The position numbers and the translations under genes were made by a program. From positions 1-40,400 of IMG/VR virus record IMGVR_UViG_3300035072_000126: a stretch of DNA of 40,400 nt, one strand, 5' to 3'. The stretch's first letter is position 1, and each line of letters begins with the position of its first letter. Positions 38,363 to 40,400 of the stretch are shown one piece after another. This DNA comes from a virus. The notes below the pieces were generated by a model. The model saw only the letters and a list, made by a program, of their open reading frames with translations. It made no database searches and was not told where the DNA came from.

Positions 38363-39789
38363 AGCTATCTCCCACCCAGCTGGCTTTCAATGCCCGAGGC
38401 GATGGCAAGTTCGGCTTGCCATTCCAGGAGCAGATCGATTTTTTCCGGCAAAAACTCAATCTTCCTACCGAGTATTACGATGATATTTTGGCCGAGGCCC
38501 ACAATCGCGCTTTTGTGGTGGCTGGGGCGGCCAAGGCCGACCTGCTGGCCGATCTACGCGGCGCTGTCGATAAAGCGATCGCCGACGGCAAAACCATTCA
38601 GTGGTTCAGGAAGGAGTTTACCGGGATTGTGCGAGCACATGGTTGGGAAGGCTGGGCGGGGTCTGATACTCAGGCGGGCCGTGACTGGCGGACGCGGGTG
38701 ATCTACAGCACCAACATCCAGGCCAGCTACAACGCGGGCCGCTATGCCCAGCTGACCCACCCCGATTTGCTTAAGTATTATCCAAACTGGAAATATGTCC
38801 ATAACGATACGGTAGCGCATCCACGGCCACTGCATCAAAGCTGGTCGGGTACGGTTTTGCCGCATGACGATCCTTGGTGGGACACGCACTTTACGCCTAA
38901 CGGCTATGGCTGCCGATGCCGTATTACCTCGGCCAATCCCGGCGAATATAAAGGCCATCCAGCCCCGAATGACGGAACCTATGAAAAAATAGACCGCAAC
39001 GGCGTGGTGCATACCCTGCCCAAAGGCGTTGATTATGGGTTTGACTATAAGCCGGGAGCGCCGGTTTCAGGCCAGATGAAGGGTTTTATCGATAATAAGG
39101 CTGCAAGTCTGCCGAAGGAGCTGGGCAAGGCGTTTCAGAAAGATATGGAAGCCCGTAAAAGCTCAGCGCCTCTCATCAGCAGTGCGTTTGAATTGCCTAA
39201 AAGCGGCCTGGCTAAAACTGCCGTCAATACGGTGTTAATGGAAATAGACGGACTGCATAGTGCGGTTGAATTACCTAAGATTCCGGTAAAAAACAGCACC
39301 AGTTATAAGTTTCAGGGGCGGTATGTCTATCAAGAGTTAAGCAAAAAGCCTGTCGAGATTGCTATATCTAAAGCGTCGGTAAATCCAGAACTGACCGCCG
39401 CACATGAGATCGGGCATTTTATCGATCATCAGGCATTGTGGGATATTGGGGTGTATGCTTCGGTTAAAGCCCCGATTCTGGAAAATTGGCGTGCTGCTAT
39501 CGAGGCGAGTGCTGCTACGGATAATTTAAAAACGGTTCTGAAGACGCACAGCGATTTTAGGACTCGGAGCAAGGCGTCATATTATCTAGCCGCCTGGGAG
39601 CAATGGGCACGGTCCTATGCTCAGTGGGTAGCGACGCGCAGCAATAATACTGCTATGATTGAACAAGTACAGAAAATCACGCAAGCCAGCAATCCGGCAT
39701 ATAGCGCGTCCCAGTGGGATGCCTCGGATTTTGAGCCGATAGCAGCGGCTATAGATGAAATTTTCATAAAATTGGGGTGGTTAAGATGA
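38353..39789 (+). CDS. MuF/SPP1 gp7-type head protein with C-terminal zincin (HEIGH) domain
   Basis: 478 residues. The N-terminal half (about 1-215) is the head morphogenesis domain: IYSTNIQASYNAGRYAQL, HPRPLHQSWSGTVLPHDDPWW and NGYGCRCRI. The C-terminal part (about 255-478) is different. It contains AAHEIGHFIDH (His351, Glu352, His355) and, 61 residues after His355, WEQWARSY with Glu416 as a likely third zinc ligand, the layout of zincin metallopeptidases. MuF proteins with toxin-like C-terminal domains are known as polymorphic phage-borne toxins; this one looks like a metalloprotease member. The stop overlaps the next ATG (ATGA). Confidence 0.88.
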   Translation: MPLKLSPTQLAFNARGDGKFGLPFQEQIDFFRQKLNLPTEYYDDILAEAHNRAFVVAGAAKADLLADLRGAVDKAIADGKTIQWFRKEFTGIVRAHGWEGWAGSDTQAGRDWRTRVIYSTNIQASYNAGRYAQLTHPDLLKYYPNWKYVHNDTVAHPRPLHQSWSGTVLPHDDPWWDTHFTPNGYGCRCRITSANPGEYKGHPAPNDGTYEKIDRNGVVHTLPKGVDYGFDYKPGAPVSGQMKGFIDNKAASLPKELGKAFQKDMEARKSSAPLISSAFELPKSGLAKTAVNTVLMEIDGLHSAVELPKIPVKNSTSYKFQGRYVYQELSKKPVEIAISKASVNPELTAAHEIGHFIDHQALWDIGVYASVKAPILENWRAAIEASAATDNLKTVLKTHSDFRTRSKASYYLAAWEQWARSYAQWVATRSNNTAMIEQVQKITQASNPAYSASQWDASDFEPIAAAIDEIFIKLGWLR

Positions 39790-39944
39790 TTGAGAATATG
39801 GATAGCATCATTTACGACATCATGCAGCAATATCCTGAAAATGAATGGCTGGAACGTTCCCGTGAGGCGCTGCCTGGTATCGATGACGGTGAAATCCTGA
39901 GCGCCATAGAGATATTCAGCGGCGGCGATGTTGAAGCGGTATAA
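39786..39944 (+). CDS. Small acidic protein coupled to the MuF-zincin gene
   Basis: 52 residues (MIENMDSIIYDIMQQYPENE start; GIDDGEILSAIEIFSGGDVE near the end), strongly acidic and helical. The ATG overlaps the upstream stop (ATGA), so the two are co-translated. Placement immediately after a candidate toxin domain fits an immunity or antitoxin protein. No family is recognised, so this role is inferred only from position and charge. Confidence 0.6.
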   Translation: MIENMDSIIYDIMQQYPENEWLERSREALPGIDDGEILSAIEIFSGGDVEAV

Positions 39945-39959
39945 GCACGGATAATACCT

Positions 39960-40400
39960 GTGATCAAAGGAGCCATAGTAACTGGCCCGGTCTTGGCTGA
40001 ATTAAATAGGCTACACCAGAATACCGCTAATCTATCGCCAGCCGCGCGGAAGATTGGCGAAACGCTAAAAGAATCCACTCAGAAGCGGTTTGAATCTGCC
40101 ACTGCTCCAGACGGCACAGCATGGGCTCTTAATAAGCCATCAACGCTTGAACACAAAAAAGGCAGCCGCCCGCTAACCGATGGCGGTACTCTTGGCGATA
40201 CCATTGATTATCAACTCCGTGGCGAATATTCTTTATTAATAGGCAGCCCCGCAGAGCAAGCTGCTATGATGCAATTTGGTGGAACTAAATCAGAGTTTCC
40301 CAATCTTTGGGGTGATATTGAAGGCAGGGCTTTTTTGGGGATTTCCGATGAAGATGAAACCGACATCCTCAACATTCTTGAGCGCCATTTAAACTTGTAA
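39960..40400 (+). CDS. G: Virion morphogenesis protein (Mu gpG-like, tail completion)
   Basis: 146 residues from a GTG at 39960 with no clear SD. The protein shows LAELNRLHQNTANLSPAARKIGETLKESTQKRFESATAPDGTAWALNKPSTLEHKKG and the terminal YSLLIGSPAEQAAMMQFGGTKSEFP...GRAFLGISDEDE, both standard for the phage virion morphogenesis family (Mu gpG). Its stop is the last base of the window. In Mu the protease gene I follows directly, but here I lies about 21 kb away on the other strand. Confidence 0.92.
   Translation: MIKGAIVTGPVLAELNRLHQNTANLSPAARKIGETLKESTQKRFESATAPDGTAWALNKPSTLEHKKGSRPLTDGGTLGDTIDYQLRGEYSLLIGSPAEQAAMMQFGGTKSEFPNLWGDIEGRAFLGISDEDETDILNILERHLNL

Larger units (their letters stand above)
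3205..40400. mobile_element. Mu-like transposable prophage with divergent, rearranged gene order
   Basis: Repressor, Ner, MuA, MuB, GemA, Mor, lysis, terminase, portal, MuF, gpG, gpI/Z, gpT, sheath, tube, tape measure, baseplate and fibre genes are all present, about 37.2 kb in total, close to the size of phage Mu. The left limit is set at the stop of the last tail-operon gene. The right limit is the window edge, which coincides with the gpG stop codon, so the element may continue. I could not identify terminal TG...CA ends, MuA end-binding sites or a 5-bp target duplication, so the true ends are unknown. Gene order differs from Mu: the I-to-fibre block is inverted and sits to the left of the repressor. 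Confidence 0.9.

Noticed and set aside
1-40400. CRISPR array, tRNA or rRNA genes
   Set aside because: No regular repeat-spacer arrays, cloverleaf genes or ribosomal RNA segments were seen.

Overview
The window carries an essentially complete, roughly 37 kb Mu-like transposable prophage (about 3.2 kb to the right edge at 40400), preceded by about 3 kb of gene-poor, partly decayed DNA. Core genes recognised from their translations include an XRE-type repressor, Ner, a DDE transposase (MuA), MuB, DUF3164, GemA, a Mor/C activator, a lysis cassette, terminase, portal, MuF-type head protein, gpG, gpI protease with internal scaffold, gpT capsid, and a contractile tail (sheath, tube, chaperones, tape measure, N, P, gp45-gp48, fibre). 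Base composition near 50% GC, the gene types and the E. coli-like promoter and SD signals point to a gammaproteobacterial host. I cannot name the genus from the sequence.

Layout. Positions 1-3204 hold three small unknown genes, a frameshifted gene, a fragment resembling the C-terminus of a serine recombinase, several palindromes and long stretches without genes. Positions 3205-19026 (minus strand) hold the protease/scaffold, decoration, capsid, head-tail connector and whole tail operon, ending in fibre, fibre chaperone and a papain-like hydrolase. Positions 19284-21947 (minus) hold the repressor followed by an accessory set: a 2TM protein sharing a motif with the repressor tail, a secreted SNase/Excalibur nuclease, a small disordered protein and a SLATT-like 2TM protein. 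Positions 22049-30896 (plus) are the early transposition and regulatory region. Positions 31587-40400 (plus) hold lysis, terminase, portal, MuF and gpG, with an Acb2-like cyclic-nucleotide sponge between the terminase subunits.

The gene order is unusual. In Mu the head genes run continuously (portal, gp30, G, I, T). Here the block from I to the fibre lies on the other strand, to the left of the repressor, so the genome is transcribed divergently from the switch near 22 kb.

Regulation can be read directly. An early promoter (TTGACA, 17 bp, CATAAT) has an 18-bp operator dyad filling its spacer. Three late promoters (before the amidase, before I and before gp37) share a 16-bp dyad (TCCGAA-4-TTCGGA) placed exactly 23 bp upstream of a TATCAT/TACACT/TAAACT -10 box. 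They are the probable targets of the single Mor/C-family activator at 30495-30896. The tail chaperone has a clear -1 frameshift site (A_AAA_AAG) that makes a 165-residue fusion.

The most interesting leads are the three-promoter late regulon, the split inverted genome plan, the Acb2-like anti-defence gene with Tyr11 and Lys26, the MuF protein with a C-terminal HEIGH metalloprotease and a tiny coupled acidic partner, and the shared motif linking the repressor to the adjacent membrane protein.
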